This document shows positions 51,387 through 59,085 of a stretch of DNA of 64,000 nt, piece by piece. The stretch covers positions 1 to 64,000 of the forward strand of contig CAXXIH010000004.1 in assembly GCA_963663365.2 (NCBI GenBank), written 5' to 3'. Each line of letters starts with the position of its first letter. Position 1 is the stretch's first letter. This stretch comes from G963663365 sp963663365. Its GTDB lineage: Bacteria; Hinthialibacterota; Hinthialibacteria; Hinthialibacterales; G963663365. The notes under the pieces were generated by a model. It saw only the letters and a list, made by a program, of their open reading frames with translations. It did not search any database and was not told the DNA's origin. A program made the position numbers and the translations under genes.

Positions 51387-52106
51387 TTACACGGGGAAAG
51401 CGTTGCGTCTTATGGAAACGTGTTCACCCCAAGCATATATCTTGCGGTTGTGGTAATAGGAAAGGCGCTCGCCTAATTTTTCTAGGAGGCCCTGAACAAA
51501 AGCAATGCTGCCGGTGATAATTCCGGCAGAAATCGCTGGATCTTTTTGTAGCCTCTGTTTGGCAATGTGGTCAGCGATCATTTCTCGGTAGGTCTGTTGC
51601 CGTTGTTGGGGAGTCTGGCCTAGATCTAAATACATCTTATGGAAATCTAGAACCTGATCTTCATGGCCGTAAGCATGGGCATTATAGCTGCTCCAGCGCC
51701 ATTTTTCCGGGCTGTCTACTGCTTTGTTGCGCAGCATGTTTAGCTCAATGTAGGCTACGGTCTTGAAAAACTGTGAGCTGGTCTCGATCACGGTGCTGAA
51801 AAAACGCTCACCCCAAAAGTGACCGGTTCGGCCGTGTCTTTTGTTGTAAGCTTTGGCGAAGTTTCCGTTGAGGTGACGCATGAAATCGGATAGGTTGTCT
51901 TTATCGGGGGTGGCAACCAGCAAATGTACGTGGTTGTGCGTTAGACAGTAAGCATAGACTTTTACGGGATATTGCTTTTTTGCCTCTAATAGGATTCTCA
52001 GGTATAGGGCAAAATCATCATTGCCCTTGAATCCATACTCGCGGTTATTGCAACGAATAACTACATGGTAAACTCCGCCGGCGAAGCTTATTCTTGGGGG
52101 TCTCAT
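51387..52106 (-). CDS. REP-associated tyrosine transposase (RAYT), intact copy
   Basis: A 239-residue Y1/HUH transposase of the TnpA-REP family. YCLTHNHVHLLVATP holds the HUH motif (HVH), and FFKTVAYIELN carries the catalytic Tyr. The N-terminus MRPPRISFAGGVYHVV and KWRWSSYNAHAYG are typical of RAYTs. It nicks and joins single-stranded REP hairpins. REP motifs lie downstream (array 51020-51186) and upstream (inverted at 52269). ATG start. There is no accompanying tnpB. A second, broken copy follows at 52900. Confidence 0.93.
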   Translation of the reverse strand: MRPPRISFAGGVYHVVIRCNNREYGFKGNDDFALYLRILLEAKKQYPVKVYAYCLTHNHVHLLVATPDKDNLSDFMRHLNGNFAKAYNKRHGRTGHFWGERFFSTVIETSSQFFKTVAYIELNMLRNKAVDSPEKWRWSSYNAHAYGHEDQVLDFHKMYLDLGQTPQQRQQTYREMIADHIAKQRLQKDPAISAGIITGSIAFVQGLLEKLGERLSYYHNRKIYAWGEHVSIRRNAFPV

Positions 52107-52465
52107 AATAATGAAATCTCACTAATAGAGTAATGAAATTAATGGAATAGTCAAAAATAATTTCCCATTATAACCGACGGTTGGACAAGATAGTGATTTG
52201 GCTGGGCAAAAATGGCTATTTTTTTCGCATTTTGCAAAATTTTTTTCTAAGTGTTCTGAAATGAGGATGATGCCTGGCACCATTACGAGTAAAAATCGTC
52301 GTTATCGATCTTCATTATTTCGATTTGGAATAATGATTTATGCTTTAACTTAACACGTATCACGATCACGAACGATCACGAACGATCACGAGCACAAAAG
52401 TATATCCGATAGTATGGACAGAAAAAAATTTCATTTTCAACATCATCTGTTATAGGACAGGATTA

Positions 52466-52615
52466 CGCAACTTCCTTCGCCCTTTCCGTGGTGTCCACAA
52501 GATGTATCTGGATGCCTACGTCACGATGTTTGAATGGGCACACAACCTCAAGCGAGTCACGGTCGGGTATCTGAGATCTCTGATGATTCCCGGATTCACC
52601 TATTTACCGACATGA
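52466..52615 (+). pseudogene. IS1595/ISXO2-type transposase C-terminal remnant, copy 1
   Basis: A 49-codon fragment, RNFLRPFRGVHKMYLDAYVT then MFEWAHNLKRVTVGYLRS, ends at TGA. FLRPFRGVHK-x-YL-x-x-YV-x-MFEW is the characteristic end of IS1595/ISXO2-type transposases. No start or catalytic domain remains. Directly upstream is a family D-like end (TTCAACATCATCTGTTATAG). Confidence 0.7.
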
Positions 52616-52899
52616 GCCAAGTTCTTTCTTGCCGGCTCCTAAGGTACGAGTGCATAATCTGTCAAAATGGCAACTGGCATACACTCTAGCTATTTTACCG
52701 CGGCAAGCTTACAATGATGTCAGATATGGCAACAAAAAGGTTAGTATTCGGATAAAATACGGATTGGATTTGCAGAAATTTGGGTAGGAGTCCAGCAGAA
52801 GACTAAAAACGGCATTAAAATACAAAAAATGGCGAAATGTAGACAGAGTATGGTTGTAGTAGAGAAAAACAAACAGTAGCAGATAAAAGCAAAAGCTTA

Positions 52900-53617
52900 T
52901 TACACGGGGAAAGCGTTGCGTCTTATGGAAACGTGTTCACCCCAAGCATATATCTTGCGGTTGTGGTAATAGGAAAGGCGCTCGCCTAATTTTTCTAGGA
53001 GGCCCTGAACAAAAGCAATGCTGCCGGTGATAATTCCGGCAGAAATCGCTGGATCTTTTTGTAGCCTCTGTTTGGCAATGTGGTCAGCGATCATTTCTCG
53101 GTAGGTCTGTTGCCGTTGTTGGGGAGTCTGGCCTAGATCTAAATACATCTTATGGAAATCTAGAACCTGATCTTCATGCCGTAAGCATGGGCATTATAGC
53201 TGCTCCAGCGCCATTTTTCCGGGCTGTCTACTGCTTTGTTGCGCAGCATGTTTAGCTCAATGTAGGCTACGGTCTTGAAAAACTGTGAGCTGGTCTCGAT
53301 CACGGTGCTGAAAAAACGCTCACCCCAAAAGTGACCGTTCGGCCGTGTCTTTTGTTGTAAGCTTTGGCGAAGTTTCCGTTGAGGTGACGCATGAAATCGG
53401 ATAGGTTGTCTTTATCGGGGGTGGCAACCAGCAAATGTACGTGGTTGTGCGTTAGACAGTAAGCATAGACTTTTACGGGATATTGCTTTTTTGCCTCTAA
53501 TAGGATTCTCAGGTATAGGGCAAAATCATCATTGCCCTTGAATCCATACTCGCGGTTATTGCAACGAATAACTACATGGTAAACTCCGCCGGCGAAGCTT
53601 ATTCTTGGGGGTCTCAT
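52900..53617 (-). pseudogene. RAYT transposase, second copy, broken by two one-base deletions
   Basis: A duplicate of 51387-52106. Near 53337, GTGACCGTTCGG replaces GTGACCGGTTCGG. Near 53178, TTCATGCCGTAAG replaces TTCATGGCCGTAAG. The reading frame is split into an N-terminal part (53300-53617, HUH motif kept) and a C-terminal part (52900-53148), and the catalytic Tyr falls in the shifted middle. All other positions appear identical to copy 1. Confidence 0.88.
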
Positions 53618-53967
53618 AATAATGAAATCTCACTAATAGAGTAATGAAATTAATGGAATAGTCAAAAATAATTTCCCATTATAACCGACGGTTGGACAAG
53701 ATAGTGATTTGGCTGGGCAAAAATGGCTATTTTTTTCGCATTTTGCAAAATTTTTTTCTAAGTGTTCTGAAATGAGGATGATGCCTGGCACCATTACGAG
53801 TAAAAATCGTCGTTATCGATCTTCATTATTTCGATTTGGAATAATGATTTATGCTTTAACTTAACACGTATCACGATCACGAACGATCACGAACGATCAC
53901 GAGCACAAAAGTATATCCGATAGTATGGACAGACATTTTCAACATCATCTGTTATAGGACAGGATTA

Positions 53968-54117
53968 CGCAACTTCCTTCGCCCTTTCCGTGGTGTCCAC
54001 AAGATGTATCTGGATGCCTACGTCACGATGTTTGAATGGGCACACAACCTCAAGCGAGTCACGGTCGGGTATCTGAGATCTCTGATGATTCCCGGATTCA
54101 CCTATTTACCGACATGA
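53968..54117 (+). pseudogene. IS1595/ISXO2-type transposase C-terminal remnant, copy 2
   Basis: The second copy of the 49-codon fragment at 52466-52615, carried by the segmental duplication and without visible change. A family A right end follows at about 54120-54142. Confidence 0.7.
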
Positions 54118-54332
54118 GCCAAGTTCTTTCTTGCCGGCTCCTAAGGTACGAGTGCATAATCTGTCAAAATGGCAACTGGCATACACTCTAGCTATTTTAC
54201 CGCGGCAAGAATAAAGCATTATAAAAAAAATAACAAAACTCAAATTATTATTAATCAATCAGTTATGCTGTTTTAATTCTGTTTTGTTTTTTTGCGAACG
54301 CATGGTATAGTGCTTGCTAAAGGATATTGCGT

Positions 54333-54360
54333 CAGGTCGAGTTGAGCAAACTCAGACCTG
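54333..54360 (+). promoter_or_regulatory. Leader hairpin upstream of the first Hsp20 gene
   Basis: CAGGTC and GACCTG pair outside GAGTT and AACTC, with one bulged A and the loop GAGCA, about 50 bases before the ATG. A possible -10 box, TATAGT, lies at 54305-54310. It does not match the CIRCE operator. The hairpin could be an mRNA stabiliser or part of heat regulation, but its function cannot be read from sequence. Confidence 0.4.
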
Positions 54361-54408
54361 GAACCATAATGCTTTTCCCGTAACAACCTTTGCCAAGGAG
54401 GTAAAATC

Positions 54409-54777
54409 ATGAGGTTTTGGGATAGTTATCGAAATCCATTGAGCCAGATGGATATGTTACGTAAAGAGTTCATCAACCAACTCTTTAGTGATGTGCGTTC
54501 GCAAAGCCGCAGTGTCGAATTTCCTCCGGTCAACATCTGGGGAAACGAAGAGCAGCTAGTTGTCCGTGCTGAAGTTCCAGGAATTATGCCGGATAGTTTG
54601 AAGGTCAATGCTCTAGAAGACAACTTATTCATCGGCAATTTTAAGCGCGTCTTTCAATTGCCGTACAAAATCGACCCGGATAAAGTCGAAGCGAAATATG
54701 AGAAAGGCATCCTGGAAATCGTCTTGCCCAGGTCGGAGAAAGAGAAACCCAGGAAAATAAACGTAACTATTGCATGA
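54409..54777 (+). CDS. Small heat-shock protein (Hsp20), shortened crystallin domain
   Basis: A 122-residue alpha-crystallin-domain protein. It has FPPVNIWGNEEQLVVRAEVP, GIMPDSLKV, then FKRVFQLPYKIDPDKVEAKY and the end strand KGILEIVLPRSEKEKPRKI. Compared with the usual domain, it jumps from EDNLFIGN directly to FKRVF. The GER loop region (normally some 15 residues) is missing, so the dimerisation strand may be absent. ATG behind AAGGAGG. A leader hairpin precedes it. A second Hsp20 gene follows after a small repeat, so the two probably form an operon of holdase chaperones. Confidence 0.9.
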   Translation: MRFWDSYRNPLSQMDMLRKEFINQLFSDVRSQSRSVEFPPVNIWGNEEQLVVRAEVPGIMPDSLKVNALEDNLFIGNFKRVFQLPYKIDPDKVEAKYEKGILEIVLPRSEKEKPRKINVTIA

Positions 54778-54861
54778 TAGCGTCAAGAATGATGGCAAAT
54801 TTGGCGCTGGTTAGCTAACCGGAGCCAACGCCAAGATTATCGGCAAAGTTCGTTTGAACTA

Positions 54862-54931
54862 AGGAGCCGGAAAGAAATAACCTGGTCAGAAGGGGAAACC
54901 AAATAGATAAGTTATTTCTTTTCGGCTCCTA
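54862..54931. repeat. Minimal family A element (70 bp, core deleted)
   Basis: The left end AGGAGCCGGAAAGAAATAAC and right end TTATTTCTTTTCGGCTCCT are joined by about 30 bases (CTGGTCAGAAGGGGAAACCA) without the hairpin core. It lies between the two Hsp20 genes and ends 17 bases before the ATG of the second. Confidence 0.75.
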
Positions 54932-54947
54932 AATAAGGAGTGGAATT

Positions 54948-55337
54948 ATGGAAACTGATATCAAACAAGCCAGTTCTCAAGATATAGAAAAAACCCATAG
55001 CGCCCCAGTTTTTATTCCGCCGGTAGATATCTATGAAGAAAAAGAAGCTTTAATAGTAGTCGCCGACATGCCCGGGGTTGGCGAAGATGGCGTCAGTGTA
55101 AATTTTGCCAAGGGCGTCCTGACCATCAAAGGCAACATCGAAGCCAGGCCGAAGCAAGAAATGCGACAACTGTATAGCGAGTATAGCGAAGGAAACTATG
55201 AGCGTAGTTTTTCGGTGCCGGCTGAAATCGATATCGAAAAAATCGAAGGCGCGATGAAAAACGGCGTACTGACCGTAAGGTTGCCCCGTGCTCAAAAACC
55301 CGAAGCGAGAAAGATTCCTATCAAAGTAGAACCTTAG
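54948..55337 (+). CDS. Small heat-shock protein (Hsp20), full-length domain
   Basis: A 129-residue Hsp20 protein. The alpha-crystallin domain is complete: FIPPVDIYEEKEALIVVADM, PGVGEDGVSVNFAKGVLTIK, a charged loop with YSEYSEGNYERSFSVP, and MKNGVLTVRLPRAQKPEARK. The C-terminal IPIKV can serve as the I-x-I/V anchor. It begins with ATG behind AAGGAGTGG. It binds unfolding proteins without ATP and may co-assemble with the shortened neighbour upstream. A strong terminator follows 13 bases after the stop. Confidence 0.92.
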   Translation: METDIKQASSQDIEKTHSAPVFIPPVDIYEEKEALIVVADMPGVGEDGVSVNFAKGVLTIKGNIEARPKQEMRQLYSEYSEGNYERSFSVPAEIDIEKIEGAMKNGVLTVRLPRAQKPEARKIPIKVEP

Positions 55338-55349
55338 AGTATACCCATT

Positions 55350-55389
55350 CCAGGGGGGCTCCCCCCTGGCTACTTGCCTCTTGTTTTTT
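55350..55389 (+). terminator. Rho-independent terminator after the Hsp20 pair
   Basis: CCAGGGGGG and CCCCCCTGG pair perfectly around a two-base CT loop. TACTTGCCTC and TTGTTTTTTA follow. The stem is strong; the U tract starts 11 bases later, which is less than ideal. It lies between convergent genes and may serve both. Confidence 0.7.
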
Positions 55390-55393
55390 AGGC

Positions 55394-55990
55394 TTAGTTG
55401 GTCAAAGGAGCATCAGCCAGTTTTTCTCCCCTGGTGCAAAACGCGGTGTAATTATCGGCGCTAAGGTACGGCAACTCAACTCTATCGCCATGGCCATCAA
55501 GAAACAGAAAATTGATGACGCGGCCCTCATCATGGTTGGGAGTGGCTTCCCAATCATCGGAAGCCATAGTTGTCAAGGTGGTGTAATGAAAGGGTTTATA
55601 AATCCCGGGGTATTTTCTTTGGTCCGGCGCGGCATTCTTGCGTCCGGCATAACTGATCGCATCGGGCGACAAACTCGTTGCCCCTAAATCCATTTCATAG
55701 TTCTCATCCGAGGTGTCTGGGCATATATATATCATATGTTCCAGTAATAATTTTACCTGGTAAAGCCTGCCAATAAAATAACAGCCATTGGCGTCAGGAT
55801 AACGTACATGACGGCCATAGTCATGCCTATATAGATGTAATGCTTTTCCTATTTGATCTAAATTGGCTCTACATGCCCGGAAACCAGCCCTCCTGCGCCT
55901 GTTTTTCTGCTCTAAGGTTAGCACAATGCTCATAATCCCGATGATGAGAATCAGCACCAACATTTCGATAAGAGTAAAACCTTTTCTCAT
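55394..55990 (-). CDS. Type II secretion/type IV pilus pseudopilin-like protein
   Basis: A 198-residue protein beginning MRKG-FTLIEMLVLILIIGIM, a class III prepilin leader: cleavage after Gly4, methylated Phe5, Glu at +5 and a hydrophobic helix to about residue 25. Start: ATG 55990, preceded by AGGA at the right distance; an ATG two codons upstream is closer to the site. The mature part resembles secreted pseudopilins with a C-terminal NFLFLDGH-type strand (VINFLFLDGHGDRVELPYL), as in the H-x9-G and DUF1559-like groups. It probably forms part of the pseudopilus driven by the receiver-GspE ATPase at 29607, though the two genes are not linked. Confidence 0.85.
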   Translation of the reverse strand: MRKGFTLIEMLVLILIIGIMSIVLTLEQKNRRRRAGFRACRANLDQIGKALHLYRHDYGRHVRYPDANGCYFIGRLYQVKLLLEHMIYICPDTSDENYEMDLGATSLSPDAISYAGRKNAAPDQRKYPGIYKPFHYTTLTTMASDDWEATPNHDEGRVINFLFLDGHGDRVELPYLSADNYTAFCTRGEKLADAPLTN

Positions 55991-56088
55991 AGTCATATCC
56001 TATATTTGTAGCCAGGTATAGTAAATTATTGCTATATTGAGAAAATGATTGGGTGATTGGGTGATTGGATTCGAGATGATTGTTATAT

Positions 56089-56174
56089 GGGCGAGGCGGG
56101 ACTCGAACCCGCACAGCTGTAATCCAGCCACCGGATTTTAAGTCCGACGCGTCTGCCTATTCCGCCACTCGCCC
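56089..56174 (-). tRNA. tRNA-Leu (anticodon TAA)
   Basis: The minus strand gives an 86-nt cloverleaf. Acceptor arms GGGCGAG and CTCGCCC match, and the anticodon loop CTTAAAA is closed by TCGGA/TCCGG-type pairs. A long variable arm (GTGGCTGGATTACAGCTGT) is present, as in class II tRNAs. The T arm is GCGGGTTCGAGTCCCGC. No CCA is encoded. Confidence 0.95.
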
Positions 56175-56186
56175 AGTGGCAGTAAA

Positions 56187-56259
56187 GGTGGCACCCGGAT
56201 TCGAACCGGGGTAATAATGGATTTGCAATCCATCGCCTTAGCCACTTGGCTATGCCACC
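56187..56259 (-). tRNA. tRNA-Cys (anticodon GCA)
   Basis: A 73-nt cloverleaf on the minus strand. The acceptor stem is GGTGGCA with TGCCACC, the anticodon loop is TTGCAAA within GATGGATTGCAAATCCAT, and the T arm is CCCGGTTCGAATCCGGG. It lies 12 bases upstream of tRNA-Leu on the same strand, so the two are probably co-transcribed. No CCA is encoded. Confidence 0.95.
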
Positions 56260-56407
56260 ATTAGTAAAACTATTGTAGTAAACTAATGTAATAATGTCAA
56301 GCAAAAAATTACGATATTTTTGCTAATAGCATTGGCTCTTTTATCTTGGTTCTCCTTGAATTTCAATAGGAAAAAGCGAATATTGCAAAAAAAATTTATT
56401 TTGGATG

Positions 56408-56435
56408 TTTACAAAGGCGATAATAATTCTATAAT
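56408..56435 (+). promoter_or_regulatory. Sigma-70-type promoter of the hydrogenase operon
   Basis: TTTACA (56408-56413), a 16-base spacer and a perfect TATAAT (56430-56435) lie 46 bases before the hydB ATG. The stretch is very A+T-rich. The remaining gap, 56260-56407, shows no other recognisable element. Confidence 0.65.
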
Positions 56436-56480
56436 TTTTGGGGACCACTCAAGAGTATTTGCAATTTAGGAGCCAAAATT

Positions 56481-57503
56481 ATGGAGCTGATACAAATTTC
56501 TAAATCGAACTTTCGCGAATTTGTAGCGCAAATGCTTGCCGAAGCAAAGCAGGAGATTATTGGCGTAGTCAAGAAAGGCAAGCACTTTGCCTTCGACACT
56601 CTTGAAAAAGCCGATGAGATGTGCCTTGATTACGACGTGACGATTCTGCCTCCCAAAAAATATTTTCTCCCAGTTCAAGAAACCATCCTGAAATATCAGA
56701 CCAAAGATGCTGCTTCCTACGAGGAAGTTTATGATGAAACTTCTCGGGTGATCATTGGCATCCATCCCGGCGATCTGGCGGCTATTGCTTTGTTGGATAA
56801 AGCTTTTAGTGAAGGCGAGTCCGATGGCCACTATCTGCGTCGTCGGCAAAATAGCGTGTTGGTCGGCATTTATCCGACCATGCTCTATAAATACCGCTTT
56901 AGCAGCTCAATGATCAAGGAAGACGCTTATAAAGCGGCGGACTGTATGCTTATTGATTTGGGCGACGAACATTATGGGGTGGAAATTGTCACTGCCAAAG
57001 GCCAAAAACTGCTTAGCTCCTGTGGCAAAGCTGCCAACGCGGAAGCCCTGGCCGAAAAAATCGCCCAAGGCAAACAGCAAATTAAAGATGAATTGACCAT
57101 GCCGATCGATCGCGATCAACTGCCGCAATTCCTTAACCAGAAACAGCGACACCAGGAATGGAAAAAACGCGCCCAAAAGTGTTTTTCCTGCGGATCGTGT
57201 GTCCTGGTCTGCCCGACGTGCTATTGCTTCGATGTCAAAGATGAAGTCGAACTGTCGCTACAAAAGGGGGAAAGAGTGCGAAGCTGGGATGGCTGTATGC
57301 TCAGCAAATTCGCTACCGTAGCTGGAAATCACAACTTTCGCCGCCTGGCTGCCGATCGCTTGCAACACCGCTTGCAACGCAAGGGAAATTATCTTCTTGA
57401 ACGCTTCGGTCTCGCCGGTTGTGTCGGCTGTGGCAGATGTGCCCAGGCATGTGTAGCAGATATTGCCAGCCCGATAGAAATAGTCACCGAATTAATGAAA
57501 TAA
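56481..57503 (+). CDS. hydB: [NiFe] hydrogenase (group 3b) beta subunit, 4Fe-4S protein
   Basis: A 340-residue iron-sulfur protein of the sulfhydrogenase beta/anaerobic sulfite reductase A family. The C-terminal third carries two cluster motifs, CFSCGSCVLVCPTC and CVGCGRCAQACVAD, and a further conserved CYCFDVKDEV. The N-terminal 200 residues match the conserved family domain (DYDVTILPPKKYFLPVQE, VIIGIHPGDLAAIALLDKAF). It relays electrons between the flavin subunit (HydG) and the hydrogenase small subunit. It is the first gene of hydBGDA, with ATG behind TTAGGAGCC. An anaerobic sulfite reductase subunit is excluded by the downstream [NiFe] subunits. Confidence 0.92.
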   Translation: MELIQISKSNFREFVAQMLAEAKQEIIGVVKKGKHFAFDTLEKADEMCLDYDVTILPPKKYFLPVQETILKYQTKDAASYEEVYDETSRVIIGIHPGDLAAIALLDKAFSEGESDGHYLRRRQNSVLVGIYPTMLYKYRFSSSMIKEDAYKAADCMLIDLGDEHYGVEIVTAKGQKLLSSCGKAANAEALAEKIAQGKQQIKDELTMPIDRDQLPQFLNQKQRHQEWKKRAQKCFSCGSCVLVCPTCYCFDVKDEVELSLQKGERVRSWDGCMLSKFATVAGNHNFRRLAADRLQHRLQRKGNYLLERFGLAGCVGCGRCAQACVADIASPIEIVTELMK

Positions 57504-57514
57504 GGAGAGGTAAG

Positions 57515-58339
57515 ATGAGCAAATCCATCTATCTTCCGCAAATAGCGATCCTAACCAAAGCAACGGACATGACCGATGTTGATCGGTTTTTCGAGTTCAA
57601 ATTTCCTGACGGTAGGGATTTGGGGCATAAACCCGGCCAATTTGCCGAAGTCTCGATTCCTGGCATCGGCGAGGCTCCGTTTTCCATCTCTTCCTCCCCC
57701 ACCCAAAAAGGTTACTTAGAAATGGTGATCCGCAACGTCGGCATGGTCACCCAGATGATCCACCAACTGCAAATCGGAGAAAACATCGGCATTCGCGGGC
57801 CTTATGGCAGTTGCTTTCCCATGGAAGAAATCAAGGGCAAGAACCTGCTGTTCATTGCCGGTGGCATCGGCCTGGTGCCGATGCGTTCGGCAATCAATTA
57901 TGCCCTGGATAATCGCGGCGATTATGGCCGGATAACCATTTTATTCGGGTCCAAAGATCCCTCGCAACGGTTATTCATTGACGAACTGAGCAAATGGGAC
58001 GCCCAGGAAGATATTACCTATCTGGAAACGGTAGACAAAGGCGATGCAAACTGGAAAGGCAACACTGGGGTAATCACCACCCTATTTTCGCAAATAGCCC
58101 AGGTCGATCCGGCGACTACCAAAGCTTTTGTCGTCGGCCCTCCGGTAATGTACAAATTTGTAATTATCGAGCTATATAAACTCGGATTCAAAGATAGCGA
58201 TGTTATCGTATCGCTGGAGCGCAATATGAAATGCGGCGTGGGTAAATGTGGCCACTGTCAAATCAACAGCAAATATGTATGCCAGGATGGGCCCGTCTTC
58301 ACGCTCGATAGCATTAAAGAGCTTAGGGAGGCTATATAA
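57515..58339 (+). CDS. hydG: [NiFe] hydrogenase (group 3b) gamma subunit, FAD/NAD(P)-binding
   Basis: A 274-residue ferredoxin-reductase-type protein. PGQFAEVSIPGIGEAPFSIS binds FAD, and NLLFIAGGIGLVPMRSAINY with the later FVVGPPVMYKF forms the nucleotide-binding half. ERNMKCGVGKCGHCQINSKY and VCQDG supply the four cysteines of a 2Fe-2S cluster. It exchanges electrons with NAD(P)(H). Start ATG 57515 with AAGGAGAGG upstream. The frame opens 32 codons earlier only inside hydB. It is 11 bases after hydB and two before hydD. Confidence 0.93.
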   Translation: MSKSIYLPQIAILTKATDMTDVDRFFEFKFPDGRDLGHKPGQFAEVSIPGIGEAPFSISSSPTQKGYLEMVIRNVGMVTQMIHQLQIGENIGIRGPYGSCFPMEEIKGKNLLFIAGGIGLVPMRSAINYALDNRGDYGRITILFGSKDPSQRLFIDELSKWDAQEDITYLETVDKGDANWKGNTGVITTLFSQIAQVDPATTKAFVVGPPVMYKFVIIELYKLGFKDSDVIVSLERNMKCGVGKCGHCQINSKYVCQDGPVFTLDSIKELREAI

Positions 58340-58341
58340 AT

Positions 58342-59085
58342 ATGAAACCAAAAGTAGCATTCTTTGATTTTGCCTGTTGTGAAGGATGCCAACTGCAAGT
58401 TGCCAATCTCGAAGAAGATATCATCGGGATAGTTGAATTGGTTGACCTGGTAGAATTTCGCGAAGTAATGACCGGCACCGCACTGGAATACGACATCGCT
58501 TTTATTGAAGGCTCGATTACCAGAAAGCAAGACGAAGAACGCCTGCGAGACATCCGTAATCGGACAAAGTTTCTGATCGCCTATGGCGCCTGCGCTACCA
58601 CCGGCGGCGTCAATAAAATCAAAAATTTGCGCAATCTGGACCAGGTGCGCCAGGAGGTGTACGGCGCTGACTGGGACAAACCCCATCTCGATACTTATCC
58701 GACCAAAGCGGTGGACGAGGTAGTCAAGGTTGATTATCATATGCATGGCTGCCCGATCAATCGCGAGGAACTGGTGCGAGTAGTCAAGTCATTGGTAATG
58801 GGTATCGTGCCGAAAGTTCCGGATTATCCGGTGTGCGTAGAATGCAAACTGAAAGAAAACGAGTGCATGTATGATCTGGGAAAAATCTGTCTCGGCCCGA
58901 TCACTAGAGCTGGCTGCGGCGCGATCTGTCCCACTAACGGCGCTCCTTGCGAAGGCTGCCGTGGCACCATTCCCGATCCCAATAAAAATGCCATGCATGA
59001 AGTCCTGCAAAAGCATAATGTCACTATCAACGACATTGTCGAAAAATTCACCATGTTTGCCATAACTCCGGAGGTGTCCAAATGA
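58342..59085 (+). CDS. hydD: [NiFe] hydrogenase (group 3b) small (delta) subunit
   Basis: A 247-residue cytoplasmic hydrogenase small subunit without Tat signal. FDFACCEGCQLQVANLEED holds the proximal-cluster cysteines (C13 and C16). IAYGACATTGG and MHGCPINREELV continue the proximal site, and CVECKLKENECM, LGPITRAGCGAICP and CEGCRGTIPDP bind two further 4Fe-4S clusters. It passes electrons from the NiFe site in HydA to HydB. Its stop overlaps the hydA ATG (ATGA), indicating tight coupling. Confidence 0.95.
   Translation: MKPKVAFFDFACCEGCQLQVANLEEDIIGIVELVDLVEFREVMTGTALEYDIAFIEGSITRKQDEERLRDIRNRTKFLIAYGACATTGGVNKIKNLRNLDQVRQEVYGADWDKPHLDTYPTKAVDEVVKVDYHMHGCPINREELVRVVKSLVMGIVPKVPDYPVCVECKLKENECMYDLGKICLGPITRAGCGAICPTNGAPCEGCRGTIPDPNKNAMHEVLQKHNVTINDIVEKFTMFAITPEVSK

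Larger units (their letters stand above)
51195..54209. repeat. Tandem segmental duplication (1513 + 1502 bp)
   Basis: 51195-52707 is repeated head-to-tail as 52708-54209. The second copy differs visibly by single-G losses near 53178 and 53337 and a nine-base loss near 53933, which together account for the 11-base length difference. Each unit holds a RAYT gene, an inverted REP motif, a family D-like end, a transposase C-terminal remnant and a family A right end (TTCTTTCTTGCCGGCTCCTA). The sequence CCGCGGCAAG ends both units. Confidence 0.92.

Noticed and set aside
54333..54360. CIRCE heat-shock operator
   Set aside because: The sequence does not match TTAGCACTC-N9-GAGTGCTAA; only a generic hairpin can be supported.
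56481..58339. Anaerobic sulfite reductase A and B subunits
   Set aside because: Related families, but the following genes are the small and large subunits of a [NiFe] hydrogenase in the order known for group 3b enzymes.
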